Shown piece by piece: positions 61,766 through 64,000 of a stretch of 64,000 nucleotides of DNA. Both the position numbers and the translations under genes were made by a program. The stretch is taken from positions 2,790,001 to 2,854,000 of the forward strand of contig NZ_VFPU01000001.1 of NCBI RefSeq assembly GCF_006716885.1. The letters are read 5' to 3'. The stretch's first letter is position 1; each line of letters begins with the position of its first letter. The stretch is from Ornithinimicrobium humiphilum (GTDB taxonomy: Bacteria; Actinomycetota; Actinomycetes; Actinomycetales; Dermatophilaceae). Under the pieces are notes generated by a model, which worked only from the letters and a program-made list of their open reading frames with translations, was not told the origin of the DNA and searched no databases.

Positions 61766-62926
61766 TTAGTCACGTTGCAGGAGGAGCACGTTGTAGTACT
61801 GCGCTCCCGCGCCCGCTCCCCCGGCCATGGCGGTGCGGGCGCCGGGCACCTGTCGGGCCCCGGCCTCGCCGCGGAGCTGACGGACGGCCTCGACGATCCG
61901 CAGGGTCGGAGCGCCCCACCCGATGTGGCTGAACGACATCAGGCCACCGTCGGTGTTGACCGGCAGGTCGCCGGTCCGGGAGATGTCCACGTCGTCGAGC
62001 AGGTCGGCACCCTCCCCCTGCCCGCAGAAGCCGAGCACCTCGAGCTGACGGACCACCTCGAAGGAGTTGACGTCGTAGACCTGCAGGACGTCCAGGTCGG
62101 CCGCGGTCAGCCCGGAGGCCTCGTAGGCGCGACGCACGGCGTCCTGGCCGATCATGCCGACCTCCTCGTAGCGCGCCGGCTGCACGTACTGCTGGCGGTA
62201 CCACTCGCACCCGCCGCCGACGATGCGCACGACCGGACGGTCGAGGTCGAGCGCCCGGCTCTCGGAGGTGATGACCATCGCCGCGGCCCCCTCGTTGGCC
62301 AGGCAGAGGTCGAGGCGGCCGAAGGGCTCCGCCACCCGCGGCGCGGCCAGGACGTCGTCGAGCGTGTAGGGCCCCCGGCCGTGCATGACGGCGTCGGGGT
62401 TGTCGTGCCCGTGGTTGCGGATCGTCACCGCCACCCGGGCGATCCGCTCCCACTCGACGCCGTAGACGTGGAGGTAGCGCTGGGCCACCAGCGCGAACTG
62501 GGCCGCGGTGAAGGCGCCCCAGGTCGCGACGAACTCGTTGTCGGGGCGCGTGTAGGACGCGACCGACCCGCCGGCCAGCTCGCCGGCCTGCCCGCCCAGG
62601 ATCAGCACCGTGCTGCAGAGGCCGGCCTCGATGGCCGCCGCGGCCTCGAGCGCCGCGGGGATGCCCTGCGGGTAGGTGTCCGAGACCCACCGCAGCGGGA
62701 TCCCCAGCATGCTGCCCCAGTCCAGGGAACCGGGGTGGAAGACGGTGCCACCGGGCCCGGGCCAGCGTCCGGCGATGCCGTCGACGTCGTCGAGGGTCAG
62801 GCCGGCGTCGTCGAGGGCGATCCGGGCGGCCTCCAGGCAGGCCTCCAGGGTCGAGACTCCCTCCAGCCGCCGGGCCTGGCGGGTGACGCCGATCCCGGCG
62901 ACGGCGACGCGCGGGAAGCGGCTCAT
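61766..62926 (-). CDS. Thiolase-fold protein without catalytic Cys (SCP-x/Ltp2-like)
   Basis: Thiolase-superfamily protein of 386 aa. VAVAGIGVTRQARRLEGVSTLEACLEAARIALDDAGL opens the fold. In thiolytic SCP-x enzymes the region corresponding to LQVYDVNSFEVVRQLEVLGFCGQGEGADLL has a DC pair (HDCF); here it is YDVN, so the nucleophile is missing. The wording YDxxxxxVxxxLExLGFCxxGEG and NTDGGLMSFSHIG is that of Ltp2-type retro-aldolases, which cleave side chains and need a DUF35 partner. The ATG overlaps the ligase stop by 4 bp. Confidence 0.83.
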   Translation of the reverse strand: MSRFPRVAVAGIGVTRQARRLEGVSTLEACLEAARIALDDAGLTLDDVDGIAGRWPGPGGTVFHPGSLDWGSMLGIPLRWVSDTYPQGIPAALEAAAAIEAGLCSTVLILGGQAGELAGGSVASYTRPDNEFVATWGAFTAAQFALVAQRYLHVYGVEWERIARVAVTIRNHGHDNPDAVMHGRGPYTLDDVLAAPRVAEPFGRLDLCLANEGAAAMVITSESRALDLDRPVVRIVGGGCEWYRQQYVQPARYEEVGMIGQDAVRRAYEASGLTAADLDVLQVYDVNSFEVVRQLEVLGFCGQGEGADLLDDVDISRTGDLPVNTDGGLMSFSHIGWGAPTLRIVEAVRQLRGEAGARQVPGARTAMAGGAGAGAQYYNVLLLQRD

Positions 62927-64000
62927 CCGCCCACCTGCGCCCGGATCGCCTTCTTGTCGAACTTGCCCACGAGGTTCTTGGGCAGGTCGGGAGCGAGGAC
63001 GAAGCGACCCGGGATCTTCAGGGACGCCAGCCCCTGCTCCCGGCACCAGTGGGCCAGCTGCTCCGCGTCGACCGTCCGGCCCTCCTTGGGGACGACGACG
63101 GCGCACAGCGCCTCGCCCCACTCGGGGTCGGGCACCCCGACCACCGCCGCCTCGAGGACGTCCGGGTGGTTGAAGAGGACCTCCTCGATCTCCTTGGGGG
63201 CGATGTTGTGCCCGCCGCGGATGATGAGGTCCTTGATGCGGTCGACGATGTAGAGGTAGCCCTCCTCGTCGAGGCGGCCCACGTCACCGGAGTGCATCCA
63301 GCCGTCGACCACGGCCTCCGCGGTGCGCTTCTCGTCGCGGAAGTAGCCGCGCATCACGTGCGGGCCGCCGAAGATGACCTCGCCCCGCTCACCGACCGGC
63401 ACGTCCTCGCCGGTCACGGGGTCGACGACCCGCACGACCATCCCCATCGAGGCGCGCCCGGCGGAGGCGAAGAGACGTTCCTCCCCGGCGACCGCCCGGG
63501 CGTGGTCCTCCCGGCGCAGCAGCGTGCCGATGGAGGCGATCTCGGCCATGCCGTAGAGCTGCACGAACTTCGGCCCGAAACGGCGCACCAGCTGGTGGAC
63601 GCGGTCGGCGGGGATGGAGGACGAGCCGTAGCCCAGCACCCGGAGCGGGTCGAGCAGGCTGTCGTCCTCGAGCTGCTCGAGCAGGCGGTAGAGCATCGTG
63701 GGCACGAGGAAGGTGTGCGTGATGGCATCCCGGTGCACCCGCTCGGCGAAGCGCTGCGGGTCGAAGCCGCGGCTGTCCTCCATGCCGATGGCCGCGCCGC
63801 GGACCAGGCAGGGCGCGAAGGTGATGTTGACGCTCGAGTTGTGCGGCAGCTGCACCAGGTAGCGGCTGGTCTCGTCGATCTCGTACTCGAGCGCGGCCAC
63901 CGTGGCGTGCTGCAGCACCGCCGCGTGGTCGAAGAGGATGCCCTTGGGCACACCGGTCGTGCCGCTGCTGTAGACGATGCACGCGTGGTCCTCGGGCCGG
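62923..64000 (-). CDS. Acyl-CoA ligase, C-terminal part (cut by window edge)
   Basis: AMP-forming CoA ligase. About 358 codons are in the window, missing the N-terminal part only because the window ends. The P-loop-like IVYSSGTTGVPKGILFDH begins right at the edge. Other blocks are LYGMAEIASIG, GWMHSGDVGRLDEEGYLYIVDRIKDLIIRGGHNIAPKEIEE, and the catalytic Lys in LPKNLVGKFDKKAIR. It resembles long-chain or cyclic-acid CoA ligases of actinobacterial catabolic clusters. The stop overlaps the thiolase-like gene by 4 bp. Confidence 0.9.
   Translation of the reverse strand, partial: RPEDHACIVYSSGTTGVPKGILFDHAAVLQHATVAALEYEIDETSRYLVQLPHNSSVNITFAPCLVRGAAIGMEDSRGFDPQRFAERVHRDAITHTFLVPTMLYRLLEQLEDDSLLDPLRVLGYGSSSIPADRVHQLVRRFGPKFVQLYGMAEIASIGTLLRREDHARAVAGEERLFASAGRASMGMVVRVVDPVTGEDVPVGERGEVIFGGPHVMRGYFRDEKRTAEAVVDGWMHSGDVGRLDEEGYLYIVDRIKDLIIRGGHNIAPKEIEEVLFNHPDVLEAAVVGVPDPEWGEALCAVVVPKEGRTVDAEQLAHWCREQGLASLKIPGRFVLAPDLPKNLVGKFDKKAIRAQVGG

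Noticed and set aside
62923..64000. Truncated CoA ligase pseudogene at the right edge
   Set aside because: The frame is open to the last base and motifs are intact. The loss of the N-terminus is a window effect.

Overview
The window is GC-rich DNA (above 70% by eye) from an actinomycete. Signs are GTG starts, many 1-8 bp stop/start overlaps, an orphan groEL under HrcA/CIRCE control, a WXG100 protein, a DUF3263 protein and a HelD-type motor. A member of the Micrococcales near Ornithinimicrobium/Serinicoccus (Intrasporangiaceae-like) fits the style, but this is inference, not a marker-gene result. No tRNA, rRNA, CRISPR array, transposase or phage gene was seen.

Left part, about 1-32.9 kb, is mostly housekeeping. 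It opens with an FMN-riboswitch-controlled riboflavin operon (ribD, ribE cut by the window edge). A PhoP-like two-component system follows, then a truncated amino-acid ABC ATPase remnant and a PepD/HtrA-like membrane protease. The regulator gene and the protease gene share an 11-bp-period direct repeat upstream. Next come a UDP-sulfoquinovose synthase plus GT4 glycosyltransferase pair (sulfolipid-like), a HelD-family RNA polymerase motor, a REC/thioredoxin-reductase fusion lacking the redox cysteines, and an aldo-keto reductase/HD/AlkD operon. These are followed by a DUF4031-NUDIX fusion with YnfA, a WXG100 protein, groEL with two CIRCE boxes, an MBL hydrolase, a USP/sodium-symporter pair, fhs, DUF3263 and ung. 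A molybdate locus (HTH-TOBE regulator, modA, modB, modC) and a small acyl-CoA dehydrogenase/SDR pair close this part.

Right part, about 32.9-64 kb, is a large catabolic region for CoA-activated, probably cyclic, carboxylic acids. It holds two acyl-CoA ligases, two acyl-CoA dehydrogenases, two crotonase-family proteins (one BadI/MenB-like, a possible ring-opening hydrolase), a hydroxyacyl-CoA dehydrogenase, a thiolase and a thiolase-fold protein without the nucleophilic Cys. It also holds a KstD-like flavoprotein, a Rieske ferredoxin, a phthalate-dioxygenase-reductase-type protein, two amidohydrolases, a fluoroacetate-dehalogenase-like hydrolase, an EthD protein, and a TRAP transporter with two binding proteins for one membrane pair. 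A 2-hydroxyacid oxidase, a ThDP enzyme, a class II aldolase and a GntR regulator form a sub-module.

Three things stand out in the right part. (1) An internally duplicated protein of unknown function occurs twice, each time overlapping the start of a crotonase gene. (2) An AT-rich operator-like motif (plus strand TSATAATGATGANTAT, variably palindromic) precedes five transcription units and suggests one regulon. (3) A perfect palindrome lies between the divergent hydroxyacid oxidase and ThDP enzyme genes. Across the whole window the word CACGGCATACC/GGTATGCCGTG is strongly over-represented, independent of reading frame.
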